From Chrysogorgia sp. JL179-B06 (Eukaryota > Cnidaria > Anthozoa > Scleralcyonacea > Chrysogorgiidae), in assembly GCA_035772405.1 (NCBI GenBank), contig JAYKKM010000216.1:1317501-1381500 (forward strand): DNA of 64,000 nt. Reading direction: 5' to 3'. A program made the translations under genes and the position numbers. The notes below the pieces were generated by a model, which saw only the letters and a list, made by a program, of their open reading frames with translations, was not told the origin of the DNA and did no database searches. This document shows positions 45,851-60,198 of this stretch, piece by piece. Within the stretch, counting starts at the first letter, position 1. Each line of letters starts with the position of its first letter.

Positions 45851-48800
45851 GTAAGTAAATAGTTTAGCTTTAATTCACTGGCCTTATTTATTTCCTCCAT
45901 GTAGGCTGCCAGGGAGAAGTTTTCAAAGTACTTTTTAAATTTTTTTTGCAGCTTGACAGTAGGATTTGGTATTTTTGGTGAAGTTGTGGGTATTATTGTT
46001 GGGTCTGTACCAGCTAATGAAGTTCTTACAAATAAAGTTGACATCCGGTATGACCGAGATAGATGGATGACTGTTACAAACCAACAAATATTCACTGTTG
46101 TTGTTAAACCCATACTCATATCATCTGCTGTAATTGTCTCAACTTCAGTTGGCAGTACATCTCTAACTACTGCTACAATTGGAGAAAAGGTTTGTGTATA
46201 ACTGAGGCCTTGCAACATTAATACATAAGATTATACAAAGAGAGGGAGTCTGCATGAAGTTGCAAACAGTTCTAGCAATGGTATTACAAGTATGTGAACT
46301 CTTGAAGAAATTGACATATAAAGATATTTCTCTTGGTTATAGATTACATTTATAATCAATATAACAATCCCTGTGACAACAAATGAGGATTTTTCCCTTG
46401 TGATTAGTGGTGAATCCATCAGTTATATCAATGGCATTTTAGTTCATGTTGGGGACAACCTAGTGGGCAGAGAACTAACTGTTCGAACAGGTAGGAATTA
46501 TTTTTAGATAAATAGTCTACTACCACCATTACCACTACTGCACCATCGCTACCACCATCATTACCACCACCCACTATACTACCAGTATTACCACTACTAC
46601 CATCATCACCAATACTGCCATAAAATTCATAAATCTGCTTCTACACTAGCACTTCTACCACAACTACAGTGCTATACCATCACTACTTCACCACTTAATT
46701 CTACCAATACCACCCCTATAAACTTCCACTATAATGTCCACAAATACACTATAAACTTATTACCGTTGATACAATTAATGGTAGTCACTACTATACTGCT
46801 GCCATCACATTTTTTCAACACTACTCGTAGGCGTACCAAGCGGGTGCCCCCAACGTTTTAAAAATGAAAAATTCGGGTAATATTGCTGTTAAATATTCAT
46901 CAAAATAAATTAGAGTTGTTTTGCAGTTACCCAGTTCAAAATTATACTAAGGGCTATATCACATACGATCGATGAAGTACTCCCCTATTTCGGTGAGGAA
47001 ACTGCTGAGAAATCTATAGTCATGCACATATGAAGTTGCGCCTGCCACACTGCATCCGATGATGGACAGTCGACCCTTAGTTTTTTGCCCCCCCCCCCAA
47101 ACATAACTGGTCAGGTATGCCTATGTCAATACTATCACTGATTCCTTTATTTTCATTCTCAATATTTAATATTACAGAGTTAAATGTTACTTCTGGCTCC
47201 ATTATTGGTCAGTTTGGTACTGTACACAACACAGGAAACTCTTCATTATCTAATGCTGCAATGTTTACATTGCAAGTATCATTTCTTATAAAAGATGTTG
47301 CAAGTACCAAAAACAACATAGTTCTTAAGGTCACAACTACTGTCTATCATCATCCCAATCGAAAATATAAGTCTGATAAACATTTCAAGGTAATGTAGAT
47401 ATTTTAACTCTAACTCTTCTAACTCTCCTCAACTCTCTTTAACTCTCTAATTACTGTTACTACTGTTACATAATTAATTACTAATTACTGTTCGATAGCA
47501 ATTTTTGTATTTTTAATAATATGGCTGGCTTTCATGGAAAGAAGTTTAATTTCAATAAGTTTAACTTATTGAAATTACCGTATTCAAATAAAGGTGAAAT
47601 TCAAAATTCAAATTCAAAATTAATGCCCTCTAACTCTCTTTAACACTGAATCTCTCTTTAAATCTCTCTTACTCTCTTTAACTCAATCTAACTCTCTCTT
47701 GCTCTTTAACTCTCTCTAACTCTCTTTAACTCTGAATCTCTCTAACTCTCTTTAACTCTGAATCTGTCCAACTCTCTCTAACTCTCTTTAACTCTGAATC
47801 TGTCCAACTCTCTTTAACTCTGAATCTCTCCAACTCTCTTTATCTCTGAATCTCTCCAACTCTCTCTAACTCTCTTTCACTCTAAATCTCTCCAACTCCC
47901 TCTAACTATCTTTAACTCTGAATCTCTCTATCTCTCTTTAACTCTCTTTAACTCTGAATCTCTTTAACTCTCTTTAACTTTCTTTAACTCTGAATCTCTC
48001 TAACTCTCTTTAACTCTGAATCTCTCTAACTCTCTTTAACTCTCTCTAACTTTCGTTACTCTGAATCTCTCCAACTCTCTTTAACTCTGAATCTCTCTAA
48101 CTCTCTTTAACTTTGAATCTCTCTTACTCGCTCTAACCTTCTTTAAATCTCTCTAACTCTCTTTAACTCTGAATCTCTCTAACTCTCTTTAGCTCTGAAT
48201 CTCTCTTACTCGCTCTAACTCTCTTTAACTCTCTCTAACTCTCTCTAACTATCTTTAACTCTGAATCTCTCTAACTCTCTTTAACTCTCTCTAACTATCT
48301 TTAACTCTATCTCTCTCTAACTCTCTTTGACTCTATCTCTCTCTAACTCTCTTTAGCTCTGAATCTCTCTTACTCGCTCTAACTCTCTTTAACTCTCTCT
48401 AACTCTCTCTAACTATCTTTAACTCTCTCTAACTCTCTCTAACTATCTTTAACTTTGAATCTCTCTAACTCTCTTTAACTCTCTCTAAACTCTCTCTAAC
48501 TCTCTCTAACTATCTTTAACTCTGAATCTCTCTAACTTTCTTTAACTCTGAATCTCTCTAACTCTCTTTAACTCTGAATCTCTCTAACTCTCTTTAACTC
48601 TCTCTAACTCTCTTTAACTCCGAATCTCTCTAACCTTCTTTAACTCTCTTTAACTCTGAATCTCTCTAATTCTCTCCAACTCTCTCCAACTCTCTTTAAC
48701 TCTCTTTAACTCTGAATCTCTCCAACTCTCTCTAACTCTCTTTAACTCTGAATCTCTCCAACTCCCTCTTACTCTCTTTAACTCTGAATCTCTCTAACTC

Positions 48801-51800
48801 TCTTTAACTCTGAATCTCTCCAACTCTCTCCAACTCTCTTTAACTCTCTTTAACTCTTTAACTCTCTTTAACTCTCTAACTCTCTTTAACTCTGAATCTC
48901 TCTAACTCTCTTTAACTCTCTTTAACTCTGAATCTCTCTAACTCTCTTTCACTTTCTTTAACTCTGAATCTCTCTAACTCTCTTTAACTCTGAATCTCTC
49001 CAACTCTCTCCAACTCTCTTTAACTCTCTTTAACTCTGAATCTCTCCAACTCCCTCTTACTCTCTTTAACTCTGAATCTCTCTAACTCTCTTTAACTCTC
49101 TTTAACTCTCTAACTATCTTTAACTCTGAATCTCTCTAACTCTCTTTAACTCTCTTTAACTCTGAATCTCTCCAACTCTCTTGCACTCTCTTTAACTCTG
49201 AATCTCTCTAACTCTCTTTCACTTTCTTTAACTCTGAATCTCTCTAACTCTCTTTAACTCTGAATCTCTCTAACTTTCGTTACTCTGAATCTCTCCAACT
49301 CTCTCTAACTCTCTTTAACTCTGAATCTCCCTAATTCTCTCCAACTCTCTCTAACTTTCTATAATTCTGAATCTCTCCAACTCTCTCTAACTTTCTTTAA
49401 CTCTGAATATCTCTAACTCTCTTTGACTCTGAATCTTTCTAACTCGCTTTAACTCTCCTTAACTCTCTTTATATCTGAATCTCTCTAACTCTCTTTCACT
49501 CTCTTTAACTCTGAATCTCTCTAACTCTCTTTAACTCTGAATCTCTCCAACTCTCTCCAACTCTCTTTAACTCTCTTTAACTCTGAATCTCTCCAACTCT
49601 CTCTAACTCTCTTTAACTCTGAATCTCTCCAACGCCCTCTTACTCTCTTTAACTCTGAATCTCTCTAACTCTCTTTAACTCTCTTTAACTCTCTAACTAT
49701 CTTTAACTCTGAATCTCTCTAACTCTCTTTAACTCTCTTTAACTCTGAATCTCTCTAACTCTCTTTAACTCTGAATCTCTCTAACTTTCGTTACTCTGAA
49801 TCTCTCCAACTCTCTCTCTAACTCTCTTTAACTCTGAATCTCCCTAATTCTCTCCAACTCTCTCTAACTTTCTATAACTCTGAATCTCTCCAACTCTCTT
49901 TAACTCTGAATATCTCTAACTCTCTTTGACTCTGAATCTTTCTAACTCGCTTTAACTCTCCTTAACTCTCTTTATATCTGAATCTCTCTAACTCTCTTTC
50001 ACTCTCTTTAACTCTGAATCTCTCCAACTCTCTCCAACTCTCTTTAACTCTCTTTAACTCTGAATCTCTCCAACTCTCTCCAACTCTCTTTAACTCTCTT
50101 TAACTCTGAATCTCTCCAACTCTCTCTAACTCTCTTTAACTCTGAATCTCTCCAACGCCCTCTTACTCTCTTTAACTCTGAATCTCTCTAACTCTCTTTA
50201 ACTCTCTTTAACTCTCTAACTATCTTTAACTCTGAATCTCTCTAACTCTCTTTAACTCTCTTTAACTCTGAATCTCTCTAACTCTCTTTCACTCTCTTTA
50301 ACTCTGAATCTCTCTAACTCTCTTTCACGTTCTTTAACTCTGAATCTCTCTAACTCTCTTTAACTCTGAATCTCTCTAACTTTCGTTACTCTGAATCTCT
50401 CCAACTCTCTCTAACTCTCTTTAACTCTGAATCTCCCTAATTCTCTCCAACTCTCTCTAACTTTCTATAACTCTGAATCTCTCCAACTCTCTCTAACTTT
50501 CTTTAACTCTGAATATCTCTAACTCTCTTTGACTCTGAATCTCTCTAACTCTCTCCAACTCTCTCTAACTTTCTTTAACTCTGAATCTCTCCAACTCTCT
50601 TTAACTCTGAATCTCTCTTAATCTCTTTAACTCTCTCTAACTTTCTTTAACTCTGCATCTCTCTTACGCTCTTTAACTCTGAATCTCTCTAACTCTCTTT
50701 AACTCTCTTTAACTCTGAATCTCTCTAACTCTCTTTAACTCTCTCTAACTTTATTTAACTCTGAATCTCTCTAACTCTCTTTCACTCTCTTTAACTCTGA
50801 ATCTCTCCAACTCTCTTTAGCTCTCTTTAACTCTGAATCTCTCTAACTCTCTTTAACTCTCTTTAACTCTCTTTAACTCTGAATCTCTCTAACTCTCTTT
50901 AACTCTCTGTAACTTTCTTTAACTCTGAATCTCTCTAACTCTCTTTCACTCTCTTTAACTCTCTTTAACTCTCTTTAACTCTCTTTAACTCTGAATCTCT
51001 CCAACTCTCTTTAACTCTCTTTAACTCTGAATCTCTCGAACTCTCTCTAACTTTCTTTAACTCTGAATCTCTCTAACTCTCTTTAACTCTCTTTAACTCT
51101 CTTTAACTCTGAATCTCTCCAACTCTCTTTAACTCTCTTTAACTCTGAATATCTCCAACTCTCTTTAACTCTCTTTAACTCTGAATCTCTCTTTAACTCT
51201 CTTTAACTCTGAATCTCTCTCACTCTCTTTAACTCTCTTTAACTCTGAATCTGTTTAACTCTCTCTAACTTTCTTTAACTCTGAATCTCTCTAACTTTCT
51301 TTAACTCTGAATCTCTCTAGCTCTCTTTAACTCTGAATCTCTCTAACTCTCTTTAGTCCTCTCTAACTTTCTTTATCTCTGAATCTCTCTAACTCTCTTT
51401 AGTTCTCTCTATCATCCTCTGTAGTGACTCTTTCTAACTCTAATTCTAATACTATCTGAAATTTCTAGATTGTTGAACCTGCGATTATTGCATCAATTGT
51501 TGCTCGTCCATATAAAAATGTCAAACAAGAGAGTGAAGTTAACTTCACTACGACCATAAAACACAGTTCCACCTCAAAATCTGATGCCTTTAACTTGCTT
51601 GTCCAACTGGCTGTTCCTTATCCTAATCTAAAACTAACATCTGGAAGTATACAACCAGCTGAAAGTACAGAAACTGTTCTTGCAAACTTGGCTCCAAAAC
51701 CCTTCAACAGGTAAACGTCAGAATTGGGTTAAGTTTTAAAAAGGTTTGGTTAAAGTGCCTATAACGTCAAAAACTTTATTGTTTTATTTGGAAGAACATT

Positions 51801-54800
51801 TAAAATGATAAAGTAACTTGTTTTGACGATTTTTGCTTGTTCGCTTTGTTTTTGAAATATTTCAGTTTGTTTGATTTGCAAATGTCTGGAATTTCGTGAC
51901 ACATGCATGTATAATGACTTTCCGGAGAAGTTTGTGTTTTCATTCTCAAACTAAATCCTTTAAAATCAAGAAGTTTGGTGTTGTGGGAGAAACACGCGCA
52001 CATGTTATTCACACTTTAGTGTTTTCATTTCATGAAGGCAAAGATATATAACATTCTCTGATAACTCATTATGCATGTTTGGCGAAATAACTGACATTTT
52101 CATATCAAACAAACTGGAATATATCAAACAAAGCGAAGAAACGAAAAACTTCAAAAGAAGTTACTTTATCATTTTAAAAGTTCTTCCTAATAAAACAATA
52201 ACATTTTTTAACGTTATAGGCACTTTAGATGTTAAAATAATGTTAAAGTGCCTAACACCCCAAATACGATAGTATTGATATTAATTCTACATGAAGTGAA
52301 TATGATTTGCAGAGCTTTGCGTTGATGTTCTATTTAAGAAATAGAAAACATTTTCCGTGTTTACATACACTCATAGAAACACGAGTGGAAGTTTGGGAGA
52401 ACGAGAAATTAGTGGGAACACGAGCCCGCAGACTAGGGCGAGTGTTTCCACGCTATTTCGAGTTCTTCCAAAGTACTTTTACGAGTGTTTCTATAACTGC
52501 TTGTAAACACGGAAAGATGTTTTCTATTTCTTTTATAAAATAACACTGAGGAAATAAGTAATAAGACTAAAAATGATGAAAATATACATTCTCCTAACTC
52601 ACGCTAGACAGCGTCGTCGGCTGCTCAAATGTATATAAACGCTCTTAACTGTGAAGAAAAGCATCCAATCTTCTTGTTTTTCTTCTTGTTGGCTGTCACT
52701 GAACATATTTATCGACATTTTAGCTGTTTGTGAGCAAAGGTCCGTATTGCAGTCCATTTTATAAAAATGGCGGGAAAAATCCATGTTTACATACAGTTAT
52801 ATAAACATGGCTCTTAGCCAATCAGTGCGCAAGTTTTCAAAATGTTATTTTATAAAAAAGTTTGTTTGTCCGAAATTTTAATGACTGTGACGTCAAATCA
52901 GTCATCATTTTGGTTACAATATTCTGCTGCGAGAGCAATTTGATCTAATTCAAAGATTCATGATATACTTGAACGCTATACTAGAGATTTTATCAAATTT
53001 TTCACTCAAATCCTCAACTAGTTTATCACACGGAAAGCAGAAAAGAAAGCCAAATTCCTGGGTTGACGTCACACTCATTATCTTTTTGGACAAACAAAAC
53101 TTTATATATAGATTAAAGACATAGGGAGAGGTTTTTATTCAACTGTGAAGACCGACTTTTAAAGAAAAACCGATCCCGTAGTCTTTAACTTGTTTATTTG
53201 CTCATCAGACCATATTCTTTTGTTTTCTAGAGGTTTTCGTACTTTAATTTGACATAAAATTATAACTAGTGCGCTTGCCATGGCACGAGTTGTATGTTAT
53301 GATGAGTTGTGTGCCACTCTCCTCCGCAGAGGCTTCTTGTGCTTTTATTTGTAGTAATAATGTAATATACTATAGGTGGGCTATTCGCTTGTATTAGGCT
53401 CACAGGGTGTTTTGGGGATGTTATTGTTAACTTGTATTCTTGGGGACATAATTCTATATTTAAATCGTTACTATGTGTTTATTGCATATGTTTTGCTCAA
53501 ATAAGGTTTAAATGAATGAATTCAGCAGGGTTTTATTTAGGAATATTATTATTGTAGGTAATATTAACGTAGTAGGAGGTTTTAAGTAATAACCTAGTAG
53601 GAGGTTACTCTAAGTAAAGACCCAGTTTTCAACCCCACCTTTCCCCCGGGACTAATAAAAAACCACCGCCTGCTTTGATAATGAGGTTATTACTCCAGAA
53701 TTAAAAACCGATGGAAAACAAATGAATATGGTCTGATGAGTTTATAAAGATCTGATAAACGCAAAGCTCAAATCATAAAATATTTTGGCATTCAACTATT
53801 CACTTGGTGTTATAGGTTGTTTAAGTGATCGTTACATTACATAACATACCATTATTTGTATTTACAGCCCAGCGAACATCAATTCGACGGTTATTGTTTA
53901 CAAAAACGCTGTTTTTCAGCATGATTCTGCAACAATTGAGATCAAATACAAAGCAAGAACCAGCCCAACATTACCAGCATGTATATTTATATCATCACCT
54001 ATCATCCTCTATTTTACAAGTCTCCCAGAATCTCTTAATCAATCGTTAGCTAGGATGTACTCCTTACACTCAAAGGTAATGTAATTGTCTATATATAATT
54101 TATATAATATAATATATATAATATTTATATTACTGATTTACTAACTGAATATAAACTTACTCGTACTCTAAGATCATCTGACCGAAATCTGCTACTTGAG
54201 CCAAAATCCAAAACGGTGACTCATGGAGACAGAACATTCAGTTGCCGCACCAAAACTGTGGAATTCATTACCACAGGAAATTAGAAGCATTGATATTTTA
54301 AGTAGTTTTTAGTCAGCACTATAAGACTTTTCTTTTTTTAAATTAATAGTTTTAATTATATATAATTTAATTATATAATAGTTTAAATTAATAGTAATTG
54401 CATTCTGATTTGGAAAACCTTAGAAAATGGTTAATCGCCAATAAACTTAGTCTAAACGTAGCTAAGACTGAATTTATGCTAATTGGTTCAAAGCCAATGA
54501 TAAAAAGTATTTCAAATTTGCAACCAAATGTTAAAATTGAAAACAAACAGATTAAACAAGTTTATGAATGTAAAACTCTTGGAGTGACAGTTGACCAGCA
54601 TTTATCTTGGAAGAGTAACACTGACAATATTTGCAAGAAAATAACAGCGGGAATCTCCGCTCTTCGACGATTAAAAGAATTTGCTGATAAGCAAACTCTT
54701 CTTTCTGTATATAATGCTATTGTTCGCCCATACTTCGATTACTGTTGTGAAGTATGGGATGTGTTTGGTGAAACACAATCAAAACGACTCCAAAAACTGC

Positions 54801-57800
54801 AAAATAGAGCTGCTCGAATTATCATGAATATGAGCAATGATATAGATCACTCTGTGGCTTTACATTAGGCTGGGTGCCACTTAAAACAGAAAGAAAAAAA
54901 GCTAAAGCAAAAATGATGTATAAAATATTAAATAAAATGGGTCCTGAGTCACTCACTAATCTTTTCACATATAAAGGTGAGATGACAAACCATAATCTTC
55001 GAGACATTTCAAGTAGTCTTTGTTTACCAAAACCGCGTACTAATAATATGAAAAATAGTTTCATGTATGACGGGGCATACCTTTGGAATTCTATTCCAAA
55101 AGAAATTAGGGAGAGCAAATCCCTTTCTTCTTTTCGAAATAAAATCGCTACTCACATTGATAGTAAATGTAAATAGATGTACCAGCTGTATATAGATTTC
55201 TACCAGTTGATTTTAATACGTAACTTACCTAAATCTATAAATTTATTCAATATTAATATTTCATATATTATATATTATATATTATATTTTTGAATATTTC
55301 ATACTCTGTAAATAATCTTAAATACTACAATTGTTATACACACGCCCCTCGTGGAAATCAGCTTCGGTTGACGGGGTCAGCGTGTTTAAATAAAGTTTTC
55401 TATCTATCTATCTATCTAATATATGTAGTAGGCTTTATCTTATAATGAAAAGTTTCCATTATTATTATTATTATTATTATTATTATAATAACCATAAAAC
55501 GACAAATCAAGTTAAAAGGCTGAAATCATATTGAAGCGGGTACTATGTTAAACCAAACTGCTTTTCTTCCAGGTTACACTTCTCACATTTCGCCCGGATC
55601 CATTCTTGACATTGACATTTAATTCAGAAGCTAAAGGAGAGTTTGATTCTGGTGATGTTTTAAACTTCACTCTTATCGTGAAAAACGTTGGAGTTGGTAA
55701 TGTTCAACCAATGGCGTACAGTATGGTAGTAGCTATATCTCTATCAAATACACCTTTCAAAGATTCCACTGTCGTCTGTGATCAAGGAGTGATCACTATA
55801 ATCACCACGGCAACGTTCTATAAACTCAAAGTGGAAAACACCACCTTCCTCTTCAATGAACAAATAAAATGCAATGTTAGCACAACGTTGAATACAGTCG
55901 TGCCATCTCAGACCATTGAACTTCAGGCGAATTTAGTCTACCATTGTCTCCCAACCGATTTGCAGCACCACTATGAAAGTTATAGCATGAGAGAGGAGGT
56001 TGATGTGAAGATAAAACCTTTATCTATGGATTTTTACTCCAGTGGAAGTATTTCTCAAGTTTTAACTGGGGAAATATTAGAGTTTAATACCAAGATAACA
56101 TTACCCGAGGTGACCACAACACTGAAAGTTGAATATCGTATCCCGACTATTGCTAGTAATGCAAGGGGGAGAAGAGCAATCAGGTGAGTCAGCAGTATTT
56201 CAAAGCAAGTTGGTTAAAAGGAGAATTTTTTCTTGTATGAAACAGGTTTGGAATTGTACTTTCACTACCCCTGTATGTTTAATATCTGACAAAAGTTTCA
56301 AATATATACAAAATTTGAAATTTGTTGACCAAAATCCACGGGTGGCGTATGCTATTAAGGTGCTGTCACTCACCGCTAAGTCAACGGTCAGACGGGGTTA
56401 GTACTTGGATGGATGATCATCTGGGAATAACCTCGTGTTGATTCGCGAGCTTGGAACTCATGCGAGTATAGTTATTAGTTACTAGTTGATCTCTCCCGTG
56501 CTTTGAGGGTTTTCGTCCGGGGTCTCCGGTTTTCCTCCCTCAGTAAAATCGACATTTAGATCTTAGCTGTGCTCCGTCGTCAGACATGCGTCGTATGGTG
56601 GCAGCCTGCGGCGCCTTTTACATACCTTCGACTCGGCCACGTTCGAGCTAAACAATTTGTGAAGACACACGTCTGTTGTATCTGTTAATAAGATTATTAT
56701 AATGGTCAGACATAGTTTGACGCTACTCTGGCTTTAAAAAATTTTTTGAACGTAACTTTAAAAGTTACTGTCCATGACACACTCCATTCTAGTGTCTTCA
56801 TCAGGGGTGATCGTTGTAAAGTTAGGATCCTTATTTATATCCTCATAGAACCGATGATGACGTTATCTATTAAGATGCAAATAAGCTTCTGATAACCGTC
56901 ATCGCGATTCAATGGTGATACCATTGATACGAAATGTCACCACATTCGTGTTACGTCATCAAATGAGTAAGGTCGCAGTGCTCTAGAAGAAGGTCTGTGA
57001 TTGGTTAGAAGCTTTCTGTGATTGGTTAGGATCTCCTGTGAGATGGGGGAAATGAGTCGTAATTTAAACCAATGACAATCGACGTTCTAGAGCACTGCGA
57101 CCTGACCCCATCAAATCCAAGATGGCTACGCCGAATGAGATTGTTACTTGTTACCATAGTTACTTGCTCAAATCACTTGAACCTGTTCCTCGATTTTCCC
57201 TAAAAGTACTGATCAGTTGAGAAACTATGTTAGCACTCTTGGGGAAAAAACATCTTGAAATATTGCCTACACTTTCATATCTGTATTTTTATTTTATATT
57301 TATATTAAAACTCTGTAACTGACTGTGTTTGACATACTATGCCATCACATTCTCCATCTTTTTGCAGACAAAAGAGGGCAACCCAAATAAACGTTCTTGA
57401 TCCACTGTTATCCCAAACAACGTATTCAAGTGGTGGTAACCTAGTGCTGAGCCCAATGGTGAAATCACAAACTTCAAATACTTACATTATCTCGTTTACT
57501 TCCATTTCTAACACACCAGATAATACAGAGTCTTCCCAGGATGTCCTGGTTATTAAAGCAAAGTTCCTGGTTGTTAATCAACCACTTATATTAAGTGGAA
57601 GAAATTTTGAAATTTTAAGCACTGTGTTATTCCCTGGTGGATCGCTGTCTCAAACTGCCAAATTTTCGGTTGTTGGACCCTTGTTAAAACCTCTTTTACA
57701 ACTTGTCAAGTCATTTCAGGTAGTTCACATGAACATGTATCGTAGAACATGTAATAAATATATTATAGAAACACTTGAGTTCTTGAGTTCAGTAAAACCG

Positions 57801-60156
57801 CATTATTTTGATAAGGAAAGGAAAACAAACCAAAAAACTTAGTTTTTGGATAATAAAGTTATTTCCAGCTTCATTGAATCAAATTATGTGTTAGCTTTCC
57901 ATTTTCCAATTAAAATAAAGTAAAATCACGATAAAACATTTTCGTGACCGTCAGATATCGCAAAAAACCGCCCCCTCATGCAGCCAATGCTCTCGGGGTC
58001 AGAGCACTGCACTAGCATCGCAGGGTCGCGGGTTCAATTCCAGCCGGAAGGCCTTGAAGTTGTAACTGGTCCCGGTTTGGTCTTAAAATGTATATATTCT
58101 AACACTCGAAATTTTCCTTCATCCTAAATCCTTAGAATATGTTGTTCAATCGAGTGAAACGCCAAATATTACTTGTAATATACCCAATCATTACATGTAT
58201 AAATCAAAGATCTAAAAAGGTTGGTGTACTGCCGAAATAAATTGTAAGTAGTCTAACGTTTTGAGCGAAGGCCCCTCAGAGAGTGAAACGTAAAGTGAAA
58301 TAATAACTGAAATAATCACTCAGTTATTATTTCGCTTTACGTTTCACACTGTGACGAAGGCCCTTCGCTCGAAACGTTACTACTACGTTACTACGACTAC
58401 TTACATGCTATTTTAGCAGTACACCAATCTTTTTAGATATTTGATTTGTATTTGTACACTGCCTACGCAGCACAACACGTTTCATTATATGTATAATCTG
58501 AATCCTTTTTATTTTTTTAAATAATGAAGTGAAGAATAGGGGATTCCAAACCAAGTTTCAGGCATTTTTGGCAGATCATACCAACATAAAATAGTAAAAT
58601 CAACACCGAAACCTAAATCATTTATCCCTTTACTAACTTAAACCAAAATTTTAAAAATCAATGGTTAAATCTGGTAAAGTTTGGATTGGAATTTACTTGA
58701 AGTATCTTAAAACCTGTGAATTTTAAACTTGACAGAGAAACGAACCTGTGACTGATTGTGTTTTGATTTGAATCCCTATTTTGTTTCCTCTAGATCATCG
58801 ACGTTAGTTTGGATTCCCCCCGTGGTATTTTCTACGTCAAAATCAGTCACGCCCCTGGATCTTTGTACGACGCTAATGACGTCAACATCTCTGACACAAT
58901 GGAGGGAATGAACGTCATTCGAGACAATGAATTTCCAGGAATTGTAATATCTGCACCGACCAATAATAAGTACCAATTTAACAGCAATATTCCGGAGATT
59001 AAAGGTGAGTTCTGGGTTTCTTTTAGGGGTCGAAGGGGGGATTCCCCCCCCTGAAAAATATTTGCCCCCCTTGTAAATTTGAGACCCCAGTTTTAAAACA
59101 GTAATTTAATATACAATTTGAATTTTGAATGTATAGTAATACTGTAATACAATTACAAATATTGTTGAATATCATATATATGTAATATTGTTTCAAACTT
59201 TCAATACTATTGCTGTATTTCAGTATTGTATAAGCTTGTAGTATTCTGATATTGATTTTAATATAACACACTGTTACTGTAAATCAATGTATGGAAAAGA
59301 AAGCCTAAATAACTACTGTTTAGATAGTAATAATTTTTTCGCTGCAAGACGATTTTCAGTGGTGGTGGTACACACAAATATGTGATTTAGTTTGTCCGTG
59401 TGACATATCTCCTCAACATGTCCTGCATTTATATCTACAAATGCGTTAATGGTCTTACTGAACATTCTTTAGATATTGTTAGATGTAGTCAGATTCATAA
59501 TTATAACACCCGAAATAAGGATACACTAAATTTTATACCTAAGGTCAAACGCAACTGGGGAAAACAACGTACGAATTATCAAGCTATTCAAGACTGGAAT
59601 AACCTAGACAGTGAAATAAGGAACCCTCCTACATTAGTGACTTTTAAGAGAAATCTATTCTCAAAACTTTTAACTTAGACCTATTTTTACTTATTTCTTA
59701 GTTACATATATTTGTATGATTATTGTATGTATAGTGGTCTCTATGTGTAGGACCTTTGCGAAAATCACTTTGGTGACAAAGTTTCCTCATTAAAGATTAT
59801 TATAATAATAATAATGTCCCACTACATGATGTACATGCCTTGTATCAGTTGTATGGTATGGTGTATTCAATCATGTATTTGAGTATTTTGTTTGACATTA
59901 TGTATCCTTCAAAACTCGCTTCGATCCCCTCAAAATGCAGGAAATGCTATTTCAGCGACTCTAAAATTCAAAATTCTGCGGGGCACCATGCCCACGGATC
60001 CCCACTAGCAGTTTGTGGTGCCTTCGATGCTCCACTGCCGGGCGCTCGACCGGCCCCCAAATCTTTATTTTTACCTTGTTATATGTTTGAAAGAAATCCT
60101 GTGTGAGTTGATTGATTGATTAATTAATTTATTGATTGACTGATTGATTGATTGAT

Positions 60157-60198
<42 letters not shown>

